DNA of 8,011 bases from JAABRB01 sp041617635 (GCA_041617635.1 JBFJOO010000142.1:1-8011), one strand, 5' to 3'; counted from the stretch's first letter, positions 1 through 6,879 are shown. The notes: generated from the sequence alone by a model not told the origin. Program-made: numbers and translations.

Positions 1-1206
1 CGTGTGACGGATGCCGCCGCGCTCCTGGATGCCGTTCGGCCAATGGAAGATCACCGGCGTCGCCACGCCGCCCTCGTGCGTCCAGTGCTTGTAGAGGCGA
101 AACGGCGTGTTCGACAGGTTGGCCCAGGCGGTTCCGTAGCTTTGGTAGGTATCCTCGCCGCCGGGCATGATGTCGGGGGTGTTGCCGAAGCGCACGGGGT
201 CGCCTTTGCGAGTGTGGGACCGGGCGAGCATGAGATCGTTGACCATCTGCTCCACCGACACGCCCTCGGGAATGTCCTCGGCGCAGGCGCCGTTGTCGGC
301 GAGGAACACGATCAGCGTGTCGTCGAGCCGCCCCGTCTCCTCGAGCGCGTGAAGAATCCGGCCGATGCCCTGGTCCATCCGGTCGACTTGCGCGGCGTAC
401 ACCTCCATGCAGCGCAGGAGCCACGCCTTGTGCTCGGCGTCCTCCCACGGCGGCTGCGTCGGGTCGCGATCGGTGAGCTTCCACGACGCATCGACGATGC
501 CCATCTCGACCAGGCGCTCGAGCCGCGCCTCGCGCAGCCGGTCCCAGCCGGCGTCGAAGCGGCCGCGGTACTTCGCGATGTCGGCGTCGTGCGCGTGCAG
601 CGGCCAGTGCGGCGCGGTGTAGGCGACGTACTGGAAGAACGGCGCCTGCGCATGGCTCTTCTGATGCGCGCGGATCTGGCGCACGGCCTCGTCGCTGATC
701 GCGTCAGTGTAGAAGAACTCGGGATCGCGCTCGGCTTCGTGATCGACGTTCTCGTTGCCGCGCGTCAGCGTATTGGGGTAGTAGAAGCTGCCCGCACCGA
801 TGATCGTGCCGTAGAACTCATCGAAACCGCGCTGCATCGGCCAGGCATCGGTCGGCTCCTTCAGGTTGCTGGCGACGTGCCACTTGCCGCTCATGTAGCA
901 GCGGTAGCCGGCGGGCTTGAGCGCCTCGGCGATGGTCACGCAGCGCCGGTTCAGGTTGCCGGCGTAGCCTTCGGGCCCGGTCGGGTAGGTCAGGATCCCG
1001 ATCCCGGTCTGGTGCGGGTGCAGCCCGGTGAGCAACGATGCGCGCGAGGGGCTGCAGCGCGGCGAGTTGTAGAACTGCGAGAAGCGCAATCCGCCGCGCG
1101 CCAGCCGGTCGAGGTTCGGGGTGTCGATCTCGCCGCCGTAGCAGCCGATATCGGAGAATCCCATGTCGTCGTTCAGGATCACGAGGATGTTCGGTTTCTT
1201 CGGCAT
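1..1206 (-). CDS. Arylsulfatase (type I, formylglycine-dependent), 3' end beyond window
   Basis: This enzyme hydrolyses a sulfate ester to alcohol or phenol plus sulfate. The 402 visible codons are open to the window edge. The active-site signature C-S-P-S-R lies at residues 51-55, and Cys51 is the residue oxidised to formylglycine. Metal ligands are Asp13-Asp14 and Asp304-Asn305 (in LADNG). Other active-site residues are Arg55, Lys108 and His110 (GKWH), His200 (APHWP) and Lys373 (YKHWTHEGG). The order and spacing closely follow Pseudomonas aeruginosa arylsulfatase AtsA as I recall it (about 536 aa), so roughly 130 C-terminal residues are missing. The N-terminus (MPKKPNILVILNDD) starts directly with the catalytic core, with no signal peptide, which implies a cytoplasmic enzyme. 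ATG at 1206 lies 11 bp after the ATPase stop without a strong ribosome site, so it is probably translationally coupled. The true substrate is unknown; 'aryl' is only the family name. No maturation enzyme for Cys51 is in the window. Confidence 0.95.
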   Translation of the reverse strand, partial: MPKKPNILVILNDDMGFSDIGCYGGEIDTPNLDRLARGGLRFSQFYNSPRCSPSRASLLTGLHPHQTGIGILTYPTGPEGYAGNLNRRCVTIAEALKPAGYRCYMSGKWHVASNLKEPTDAWPMQRGFDEFYGTIIGAGSFYYPNTLTRGNENVDHEAERDPEFFYTDAISDEAVRQIRAHQKSHAQAPFFQYVAYTAPHWPLHAHDADIAKYRGRFDAGWDRLREARLERLVEMGIVDASWKLTDRDPTQPPWEDAEHKAWLLRCMEVYAAQVDRMDQGIGRILHALEETGRLDDTLIVFLADNGACAEDIPEGVSVEQMVNDLMLARSHTRKGDPVRFGNTPDIMPGGEDTYQSYGTAWANLSNTPFRLYKHWTHEGGVATPVIFHWPNGIQERGGIRHT

Positions 1207-1217
1207 GGAGGGCTCGC

Positions 1218-2279
1218 TCAGGTTTCGACGCGCCGGCCGGTCTTGGCGTCAAACAGGTGGATGGATTCCGGCTCGAAGGCGATCGGCACGGTATCGCCCT
1301 CGGCGATGCGCTCGCCGCCGGCGGTGCGCATTTTCACCAGGACATCGCCCATCTTGAGGTTCAGCAGGCGCATCTCACCGAGGTTCTCAGACAGGTAGAG
1401 CTGCGTCGGAATCCCGCCCGGCGCGATGCGCACGTGCCCTGGGCGCACGCCCACGGTGATCGGCCCCTGCGCATGGTCGGGCCGCCGCGCCAGCTTGACC
1501 GCGTGCCCCTCGACCGTCAGCCGGTCGCCGTCGAGCTGCGCCGGCACGATGTTCATCGGCGGGCTGCCGATGAACGCGGCCACCTCGACGCAGTTCGGCC
1601 GGTCGAACACCTCCGCCGGCGTGCCGACCTGCTTGATCGCGCCCTCGAGAAACACCGCCATGCGGTCGGCAAGCGTCATCGCTTCTTCCTGGTCGTGCGT
1701 GACGTACACCGTGGTGACGTTCAGGTTGCGCTGCAGCTTCTTCAGCTCGACGCGGGTTTCCAGGCGCAGCTGCGCATCGAGGTTCGAGAGCGGCTCGTCG
1801 AGCAGGAACAGCTTCGGCTTGCGCACGATCGCGCGCGCCAGCGCGCAGCGCTGCTGTTGCCCGCCGCTCAGCTGTCCGGGACGGCGCTCGAGCAGGTGGT
1901 CGATCTGCACGCGTGCTGCGGCTTCGCGCACCAGCTCGTCGATCGAGCCCTTCGCGAACTTCGCCATCCGCAGCGGAAAGGCGATGTTGTCCCGCACCGT
2001 CATGTGCGGGTAGAGGGCGTAGTTCTGGAACACCATCGCGACGTCGCGCTCGCCCGGCGGCGCGAAGGTGACGTCGACGCCGTCCACGGTCATGGTGCCC
2101 GCGTCGGGCGTATCCAGGCCTGCGATCATGCGCAGCGTGGTGGTCTTGCCGGAACCGGAGGGCCCGAGCAGGGCGAAGAATTCCGTCGGCTCGATGTCCA
2201 GGTCGATGCCGTCCAGCGCGACGAAATGGCCGAAGGTCTTGCGCACGCTGCGCAGCGACACGCGCCCCTGCCCGCTCAT
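1218..2279 (-). CDS. Sugar-type ABC transporter ATP-binding protein (MalK/UgpC family)
   Basis: This 353-aa protein is the cytoplasmic ATPase that powers import through the two permeases encoded upstream. Visible motifs are Walker A GPSGSGKTT (39-47), Q-loop Gln85 (VFQNYALYPHMTV), signature LSGGQQQR (137-144), Walker B LFLLDEP (157-163), a D-loop SNLDAQ and H-loop His195 (VYVTHDQEEAMTLADR). Residues from about 235 to 353 form the C-terminal TOBE/regulatory extension, with a typical ending (GVRPGHVRIAP, then AFEPESIHLFD). The length matches MalK/UgpC proteins (about 350-370 aa). ATG at 2279 overlaps the upstream permease stop as ATGA. A GGAGG ribosome site lies at 2289-2293 inside the end of the permease gene, nine bases from the start. 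ATPases of this family are often shared between importers, so the substrate cannot be read from this protein. Confidence 0.97.
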   Translation of the reverse strand: MSGQGRVSLRSVRKTFGHFVALDGIDLDIEPTEFFALLGPSGSGKTTTLRMIAGLDTPDAGTMTVDGVDVTFAPPGERDVAMVFQNYALYPHMTVRDNIAFPLRMAKFAKGSIDELVREAAARVQIDHLLERRPGQLSGGQQQRCALARAIVRKPKLFLLDEPLSNLDAQLRLETRVELKKLQRNLNVTTVYVTHDQEEAMTLADRMAVFLEGAIKQVGTPAEVFDRPNCVEVAAFIGSPPMNIVPAQLDGDRLTVEGHAVKLARRPDHAQGPITVGVRPGHVRIAPGGIPTQLYLSENLGEMRLLNLKMGDVLVKMRTAGGERIAEGDTVPIAFEPESIHLFDAKTGRRVET

Positions 2280-3127
2280 CGCCGCCCGCCTCCCTTGACC
2301 GCGCCCACCGTCAGTCCCTTCACGATCTGCTTTTGCGCCGCGATGCCGATGATCACTACCGGCAGCATCGCCACCAGCGCGGCCGCCGAGAGCTTCGCCC
2401 ACAGCGTCTGCTCCACGGAGACGAAGTTGTACATCGCCACCGTGACCGGACGGACGTTGTTGCCCCCCAGCTGCACCGCGAACAGGAACTCGTTCCAGGC
2501 GTTGAGGAACACGAAGATCACGGTGACCGCGATGCCGCCGCGCACCTGCGGGATGACGACGTGCCACAGGGCCTGCAGCCGGCTCGCCTTGTCGAGCATC
2601 GCGGCCTCCTCCATCTCCCACGGGATGTCTTCCATGTAGGAGACGAGCAGCCAGATCGCGAAGGGCAGCGAGAAGGTGAGGTACACGACGACCATGCCGT
2701 GGTAGGTGTCGAGCCAGCCGAAACGGTTGAGGATCAGGAAGTACGGGATCACCAGCCCGACCGGGGGCACCATCTGCGTGGCGAGCGTGTAGAAGCCGAG
2801 CGAGCGCTTCGCAGGAAGCTTTAGGCGCGCGAAGGCGTAGGCGGCCGGCACCGCCAGCACGATGGTGAGCGCAGTGGTCGCGGTGGCCACGATCATGCTG
2901 GTCGCGAGGCTGTTCAAGATCGAGAAAGCGCCGAACAGAGCATCGACGTAGTTCGCCCAGGTCGGCTCGAACACGACGCTCGGCGGGTAGGCGAGCACTT
3001 CGCGCTCCGACTTGAGCGACACCACGACAGCCCAGACGAGCGGCAGCACCCACACGAACAGCAGCAGGCTCGCCACCGTCACCAGCACGATGCTGCGCGC
3101 GAGCCGGGCGCGGCGGTGCAGGTTCAT
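2276..3127 (-). CDS. Carbohydrate-type ABC transporter permease (MalG-like, CUT1)
   Basis: This inner-membrane protein of 283 aa forms half of the translocation channel. It has about six hydrophobic segments, including residues 13-37 (first helix), 76-100, 113-135, 144-166, 198-218 and 245-264. The EAA loop that docks on the ATPase is clear at about 174-193 (EAAMLDKASRLQALWHVVIP). The ending QKQIVKGLTVGAVKG is characteristic of MalG-type subunits of CUT1 importers. The length is normal for the family. ATG at 3127 overlaps the stop of the MalF-like gene by 4 bp (ATGA), and its own stop overlaps the ATPase start in the same way, so the three proteins are likely made in step. The region just upstream carries only a weak AAGG-type ribosome site, which fits translational coupling. 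Confidence 0.96.
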   Translation of the reverse strand: MNLHRRARLARSIVLVTVASLLLFVWVLPLVWAVVVSLKSEREVLAYPPSVVFEPTWANYVDALFGAFSILNSLATSMIVATATTALTIVLAVPAAYAFARLKLPAKRSLGFYTLATQMVPPVGLVIPYFLILNRFGWLDTYHGMVVVYLTFSLPFAIWLLVSYMEDIPWEMEEAAMLDKASRLQALWHVVIPQVRGGIAVTVIFVFLNAWNEFLFAVQLGGNNVRPVTVAMYNFVSVEQTLWAKLSAAALVAMLPVVIIGIAAQKQIVKGLTVGAVKGGGRR

Positions 3128-4014
3128 GCCGCCGCCTTGCGCCGCTCGGTGCGCAGGTAGAACAGCACGCCCGAGACCACCATGGTGATCAGCAGCAGCG
3201 AGACCGCGAGCGCGGAGCCGTAGCCAAAGTTGAGCTCGACGAACGAAGACTTGAAGGCGTAGAGGTTCAGGATTTCGGTTGCCGTGCCGGGGCCGCCGCC
3301 GGTGGCGGCGAAGATGGCGGCGAAGGCCGAGAGCGCGATCATCAGGCGCATGATGACGACGATCACGATGGCGGGCCGCAGCAGCGGCAGGGTGATGTGC
3401 CAGAAGCGCTGCACCGCGTTCGCGCGGTCGATGCGCGCTGCCTCGTACACATCCGGCGGCAGCGCGGCGAGGCTTGCCAGCAGCACCAGGAAGGCGAAGG
3501 GCGTCCATTGCCAGGTGTGGATCACGATCACCGACACGAGCGCCGGGGTCGGCGCGCCCAGCCAGTTCACCTGCTCGAAGCCGAACCATTGCACGAAGTA
3601 ATCGACGAGACCGAAATTCGGCGACAGCATCAAGGTGCGCCAGAACAAGCCCACCACCACCGGCGCGAGGACGATCGGCAGAATGGCGAGGATGCGGAAG
3701 ATCCATTGCCCGGCCGGGATCTGCATGACCAGCAGTGCAAGCCCGAGGCCGATTAGGATCTGCAGGGTCACGCTGGACGCGGCATAGATCACGGTCAGCT
3801 GGATCGCGTGCCAGAAGCGCGCGTCGCGCCACATCTGCACGTAATTGTCGGCCGCGGCGAAGCCGTCCATGAACGGCATCGCCAGATTGATGGTCTGGAA
3901 CGAGCTCCAGACGAGGTACAGCAGCGGGAAGGTCGTCGTTAGGAGCAGGACGAGCAGCCCCGGCGCGGTGAGCAGAAGCGCAAAACGGCCCTCCCCGGCG
4001 TGGATCCCGCCCAC
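3124..4014 (-). CDS. Carbohydrate-type ABC transporter permease (MalF-like, CUT1), GTG start
   Basis: This inner-membrane protein of 296 aa is the partner of the MalG-like subunit. Six hydrophobic segments are visible, near residues 11-36, 71-98, 104-125, 158-183, 214-237 and 266-287. The EAA loop is at about 191-210 (EAARIDRANAVQRFWHITLP), followed by the family's FAAIFAATGGGPGTATEILNLY stretch. The reading frame runs open far upstream into the binding-protein gene, so the start must be chosen. GTG at 4014 is the only good candidate after the upstream stop (4038-4040). It gives a short cytoplasmic N-terminus (GGIHAGEGR) before the first helix and a normal family length. A G-rich tract at 4018-4023 could serve as a weak ribosome site. 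The gap from the binding-protein gene is 23 bp. Confidence 0.93.
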   Translation of the reverse strand: MGGIHAGEGRFALLLTAPGLLVLLLTTTFPLLYLVWSSFQTINLAMPFMDGFAAADNYVQMWRDARFWHAIQLTVIYAASSVTLQILIGLGLALLVMQIPAGQWIFRILAILPIVLAPVVVGLFWRTLMLSPNFGLVDYFVQWFGFEQVNWLGAPTPALVSVIVIHTWQWTPFAFLVLLASLAALPPDVYEAARIDRANAVQRFWHITLPLLRPAIVIVVIMRLMIALSAFAAIFAATGGGPGTATEILNLYAFKSSFVELNFGYGSALAVSLLLITMVVSGVLFYLRTERRKAAA

Positions 4015-4037
4015 CTTGCCCCCGGCGACGCGAACGG

Positions 4038-5468
4038 CTAGATCTTGAGGATCTGGTCGATCTTCTTCTGCGCTTCCGCTAGCGCTTCCTTGGGTTTCGC
4101 CTGACCGACCAGCGCCGACTGGATCGCGGTGGCCATGGTGTCGCCGACCGCGGGCCATTGCGGCAGCCGCGGCCGCCAGTCCGGATCGGTGTCCTGGGCA
4201 AAGGACTGGGTCGCCGCCTCGACGTAGTTGTGGCCGTAGTTGCTCATCAGCGCGAGGAACTTCGCGTCGTTCCACAGCGACGAACGGATCGCACCGGTGC
4301 GCTTGTAGGCGCCCTGGAAGCCGTACGAGGTTGCGATCTGCACCTCGCGCGAGCCCGCCCACTGCGCGAATAGCCAGGTGGCCTGCTTCTGCTTGGCGCT
4401 GAGCGCCGCATTGATCGGGAAGCTCCAGTTCCAGATCGAGGTCACGCGCTTGCCCGAGGGGCCCTTCGGCCAGCGCGCGAAGCCGATCTTGCCGACCACT
4501 TTCGATTTTTCGGGATTGGCGACCACCGCCGCGCTGCCGTGCGCGTCGATGTACGAGCCGAGCGTGCCCTGCCCGAAGGCATCGGCGATGTCCGGCCAGT
4601 TCCAGTTCTCGACGCCCGAGGGTGCGTAGCTGTTCAGCAGGCTGACGTAGTACTCGAGCGCCGCGAGCGCCTCGGGCGAGTCCACCACCACGCGCTTGCC
4701 GTCGAACCAGTTGCCGCCGTAGGCACGGAACAGCGACGGATAGATGTACATGTTCTGACCCGCGCCGCGAAAGCCGCGCAGCGCGCAGCCCCACAGCCGG
4801 TTGGCCGGGTCATGCACCGCCTTGGCGTTGGCCGCGTACTGATCGAGCGTGTCCGCGGGCTTGAGTCCCTTGGCGTCGTAGACGTCCTTGCGGTAGATCT
4901 GGATCGTGGCCTCGCCGTCGAACGGAATGGCGTAGGGCCGGTTGCTCACCGACGTGGCGCCGCGGTGCCCGGGCTGAATGTCGTCGAACTTGAACCACGC
5001 GTTGTCGGTCAGCTTGGCGTCGCCCAGGAAGTTGTCGATCGGTTCGATCCAGCCGTTGGCGACGTAGAGCATGTAGTACATCGGATCGGCGGCGTGCGAG
5101 GCCCAGGTGCCGGTCTTGCTCGATAGGTCGAGCACCGCTTTCTGGCGGATTTGGCCTGGCGGGGTCATCTCCAGGCGCACGTCCACGCCGCTGAGCGTCT
5201 TGAAGTCCTCGAGCACCGCTTCGAGGTTGTTGAAGTAGCCGGCGGGGATCACCCCGACGGTGATCTTCTCCCCCGCCGCCATGCGCCAATCGATCTTCGC
5301 CGCCTTGAACGCATCCAGGTTCATGTGCTTGCCGGCGGCGTGCGCGTCGCCGATCAGCAGGCGGGGCGCGGCGAGGACGGCGGCGCCCGCGAGCGACGCT
5401 TTCAGGATCGTGCGTCGTCCGTTGGACCGCGCGCGCACTCGGAGCTTGTTGTCCTTATCGATGGTCAT
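4038..5468 (-). CDS. ABC transporter substrate-binding protein (extracellular, family 1), Tat-like signal
   Basis: This 476-aa periplasmic receptor captures the substrate and delivers it to the two permeases. It begins with a twin-arginine-like signal: S-N-G-R-R-T-I-L-K at about 15-23, then a mild hydrophobic stretch (ASLAGAAVLAAP). A probable cleavage site follows AHA at 42-44. The mature part has the pattern of family 1 sugar-binding proteins: ITVGVIPAGYFNNLEAVLEDFKTLSGVDVRLEMTP early, IPFDGEATIQIYRKDVYDAKGLKPADTLDQY in the middle, then WPDIADAFGQGTLGSYID. It is rich in Trp, Tyr and Asn (for example IWNWSFPIN), as is common in sugar pockets. ATG at 5468 is supported by a strong GGAGGAGG ribosome site six bases upstream. 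It is first in the operon, next to the divergent regulator. The ligand is not known; the sulfatase downstream suggests a sulfated compound. Confidence 0.95.
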   Translation of the reverse strand: MTIDKDNKLRVRARSNGRRTILKASLAGAAVLAAPRLLIGDAHAAGKHMNLDAFKAAKIDWRMAAGEKITVGVIPAGYFNNLEAVLEDFKTLSGVDVRLEMTPPGQIRQKAVLDLSSKTGTWASHAADPMYYMLYVANGWIEPIDNFLGDAKLTDNAWFKFDDIQPGHRGATSVSNRPYAIPFDGEATIQIYRKDVYDAKGLKPADTLDQYAANAKAVHDPANRLWGCALRGFRGAGQNMYIYPSLFRAYGGNWFDGKRVVVDSPEALAALEYYVSLLNSYAPSGVENWNWPDIADAFGQGTLGSYIDAHGSAAVVANPEKSKVVGKIGFARWPKGPSGKRVTSIWNWSFPINAALSAKQKQATWLFAQWAGSREVQIATSYGFQGAYKRTGAIRSSLWNDAKFLALMSNYGHNYVEAATQSFAQDTDPDWRPRLPQWPAVGDTMATAIQSALVGQAKPKEALAEAQKKIDQILKI

Positions 5469-5474
5469 GAGCGT

Positions 5475-5482
5475 CCTCCTCC
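5475..5482 (-). promoter_or_regulatory. Strong ribosome binding site of the substrate-binding protein gene
   Basis: On the minus strand the sequence reads GGAGGAGG, six bases before the ATG at 5468. It is the strongest Shine-Dalgarno match in the importer operon, consistent with the binding protein being made in excess over the membrane subunits. It fixes the start codon choice. Confidence 0.85.
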
Positions 5483-5507
5483 GTGGGTGACTCGACTAGA
5501 ATACGCT

Positions 5508-5518
5508 TAAACGTTCTA
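5508..5518 (-). promoter_or_regulatory. Putative operator half-site 1 (TAGAACGTTTA, minus orientation)
   Basis: The plus strand reads TAAACGTTCTA, the exact reverse complement of the site at 5546-5556. The flanks also agree partly: on the minus strand this site reads CG-TAGAACGTTTA-AGC, and the other reads CT-TAGAACGTTTA-CG. An exact 11-bp match in inverted orientation inside a divergent promoter is a good candidate binding site for the adjacent GntR protein. Binding is inferred. Confidence 0.65.
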
Positions 5519-5524
5519 CGATTA

Positions 5525-5539
5525 GTACTTTATATGTAC
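5525..5539. promoter_or_regulatory. GTAC-N7-GTAC dyad between the two operator sites
   Basis: GTAC occurs at 5525-5528 and again at 5536-5539, with the AT-only spacer TTTATAT. The dyad sits almost midway between the two 11-bp sites. It could be a third binding site for the HutC-type regulator, since GT...AC dyads are usual for that family, or simply the AT-rich -10 region of a promoter. Confidence 0.4.
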
Positions 5540-5545
5540 CATGCT

Positions 5546-5556
5546 TAGAACGTTTA
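5546..5556 (+). promoter_or_regulatory. Putative operator half-site 2 (TAGAACGTTTA)
   Basis: This is an exact inverted copy of site 1, with centres 38 bp apart. It lies about 45 bp before the gntR start, nearest that gene, while site 1 lies nearest the importer operon. The arrangement would let one dimeric regulator act on both promoters, with looping or cooperative binding possible. Confidence 0.65.
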
Positions 5557-5598
5557 CGACAACCCCGATTTCACGCCCGTAGCCGGGCCCGGATCCCG

Positions 5599-6345
5599 AT
5601 GCCCCGAGCGTCCAGGTTGCTGCACCCCGTCTTCGGCGCAAGCCCGATGCCGCGCTATGTGCAGCTCGCGGACGTCTTCCGCCAGCGCATCGTGCGCGGC
5701 CAGTGGCCCGCCGGCGGGATGCTCCCCAGCATCGAGGCGCTGATGCTCGAGTTCTCCGTCGCCCGGGTCACCGTGCGCCAGGCGATCAAGCGGCTGAGCG
5801 CCGAGGGGCTCGTTTCGCCCCACCGCGGCCGCGGCACCCTGGTGAAGAAGGTGCCCGCACGGGAGCGATCGCTGCGGGTGCATACCACCTTCGCCGGCCT
5901 CGTCGACATGTACCGCGACGACAAGCCCGTGCTCACCAATCTCGCCGAGTCGGACGCCGCACCCGCGCTGCTCGAGGGCGACGGCATCGCGGCGCCCAGC
6001 TACTTCCACATGCGCCGCGTGCATGCGCGCGAAGGCATCAAGTACTGCGTGATCTCGATGTACATCGACGAGCGCGTGTTCAAGAAGGCGCCGAAGCGAT
6101 TTCGCAAGGAGGTCGTGCTGCCGATCCTGTTCAACCTTCCCGGCGTCACGATTGCGCACGCCCGCCAGACCATGCACATTTCCCGCGCCGACGTGGAAGT
6201 CGCCGGCCTGCTGGACATCCCGGTCGGCGAGCCCATCGCGGACGTCCGCCGGGTGCTCGTGGGTCCCGACGATACGGTGATCTACCTCGCCGAAGTGCAC
6301 TACCGAGGCGACCACGTTCACCTCGACATGGATCTCAAGGCATAG
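5599..6345 (+). CDS. GntR-family transcriptional regulator (HutC subfamily, UTRA effector domain)
   Basis: This is a DNA-binding regulator of 248 aa. The winged helix-turn-helix covers about residues 18-85: YVQLADVFRQRIVRGQW, then LPSIEALMLEFSVARVTVRQAIKRL with the recognition helix, then the wing GLVSPHRGRGTLVKK. Residues from about 90 to 245 form a UTRA-type ligand domain, ending in VIYLAEVHYRGDHVHLDMDL, typical of HutC-type proteins. Such proteins usually repress nearby catabolic or uptake genes and release DNA when a small molecule binds. Divergence from the importer operon argues that this operon is its target. ATG at 5599 has only a weak GGAT upstream. A second ATG at 5647 (residue 17, MPRYVQLADVF) lies in the same CCCGATGCC context and would still leave the DNA-binding domain intact, so the true start is uncertain. 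Confidence 0.93.
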   Translation: MPRASRLLHPVFGASPMPRYVQLADVFRQRIVRGQWPAGGMLPSIEALMLEFSVARVTVRQAIKRLSAEGLVSPHRGRGTLVKKVPARERSLRVHTTFAGLVDMYRDDKPVLTNLAESDAAPALLEGDGIAAPSYFHMRRVHAREGIKYCVISMYIDERVFKKAPKRFRKEVVLPILFNLPGVTIAHARQTMHISRADVEVAGLLDIPVGEPIADVRRVLVGPDDTVIYLAEVHYRGDHVHLDMDLKA

Positions 6346-6450
6346 GCAAATCAATCCGGCTCGCTCGCAATGTGCAGCGCATCCGCCTGTGCAGCGCGGT
6401 TTGGCGAGGTGCCTTGGGCGAGCGAGCGGATGCGCGAGTTTCGGCGGGCC
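6346..6450. terminator. Inverted-repeat-rich spacer between convergent gntR and osmC
   Basis: This 105-bp gap lies between two genes whose stop codons face each other. GCTCGCTCGC (6359-6368) pairs with GCGAGCGAGC (6418-6427), and CGCATCCGC (6378-6386) pairs with GCGGATGCG (6426-6434). A direct repeat TGTGCAGCGC occurs at 6371-6380 and 6388-6397. A bidirectional transcription end is expected here, but there is no T-run next to any stem, so a classical intrinsic terminator is not shown. Confidence 0.4.
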
Positions 6451-6879
6451 TCAGGCCAGCCGCGCGTTCAAGATGATCTCCGTGTTCAGCAGGCGCGAGA
6501 TCGGGCAGCCGGCCTTGGCGTCTTGCGCGGCCTTGTTGAACGCCTCGGCGCTTGCCTTGGGAACCTTGGCGACGCAGTCGAGGTGAATCTTCGTGACCGT
6601 CGGCTTCCCATCCTTCATGTCGAAGTCGAGCGTCGCCTTCGTCTCGATCGACTCGGGGACAAGGTTGGCCTTGCCGAGTTCGGCGGACAAAGCCATCGAG
6701 AAGCAGCCGCTGTGGGCGGCGGCGACCAGCTCCTCGGGGTTCGTGCCCTTGGCCGCCTCGAAGCGCTGGGCGAAGGTGTAGGCGGTGTTCGACAGCACGC
6801 CGCTGTCGACCGAGACGGCGCCCTTCCCATCCTTGAGCCCCCCGCGCCAGACCGCGTTCGCTTTGGATTGACGGATCAT
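6451..6879 (-). CDS. osmC: OsmC-type organic hydroperoxide reductase
   Basis: This 142-aa cytoplasmic enzyme reduces organic hydroperoxides with two redox cysteines. Cys59 (AAHSGCFSMAL) and Cys125 (AKAGCPISRLL) sit where E. coli OsmC (143 aa) has its catalytic pair. Arg39 and the Glu residues of RFEAAKGTNPEELVAAAHSGC match the family's active site. The remaining pattern (WRGGLKDGKGAVSVDSGVLSNTAYTF) also fits OsmC rather than Ohr. ATG at 6879 is chosen because AGGAAGGAG lies at 6887-6895, seven bases upstream; an upstream in-frame ATG at 6915 would translate the ribosome site itself. The gene follows the mutase remnant on the same strand. An extra Cys102 (LDCVAKVP) is not one of the catalytic pair. 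Confidence 0.95.
   Translation of the reverse strand: MIRQSKANAVWRGGLKDGKGAVSVDSGVLSNTAYTFAQRFEAAKGTNPEELVAAAHSGCFSMALSAELGKANLVPESIETKATLDFDMKDGKPTVTKIHLDCVAKVPKASAEAFNKAAQDAKAGCPISRLLNTEIILNARLA

Larger units (their letters stand above)
5483..5598. promoter_or_regulatory. Divergent promoter/operator region between the importer operon and gntR
   Basis: This 116-bp spacer lies between two divergently transcribed genes. Its core (about 5495-5560) is markedly AT-rich against the GC-rich surroundings. It must hold the promoters of both the importer operon (minus) and the GntR gene (plus). TATAAA on the minus strand (within the reverse complement of 5529-5536) and TATTCT (reverse complement of 5498-5503) are possible -10 boxes, but I find no convincing -35 partner for either. 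The repeats inside are listed separately. The layout suggests one regulator controlling both directions. Confidence 0.75.

Noticed and set aside
4..1398. Long plus-strand reading frame of 464 codons opposite the sulfatase
   Set aside because: It is codon-aligned antisense to a gene with full catalytic motifs, is rich in Arg/Val/Ala/His as GC-rich antisense frames are, and matches no family.
1038..2639. Plus-strand reading frame of 533 codons opposite the ATPase and MalG-like genes
   Set aside because: It spans gene boundaries on the other strand, has low-complexity Arg/His/Asp composition, and the opposite strand encodes unmistakable ABC motifs.
5554..6354. Minus-strand reading frame of 266 codons opposite gntR
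   Set aside because: The plus strand encodes a clear winged-helix plus UTRA protein; the antisense product shows no recognisable domain.
6359..6427. Classical intrinsic terminator for gntR
   Set aside because: The 10-bp arms are separated by 49 bases and no T-run follows on either strand.
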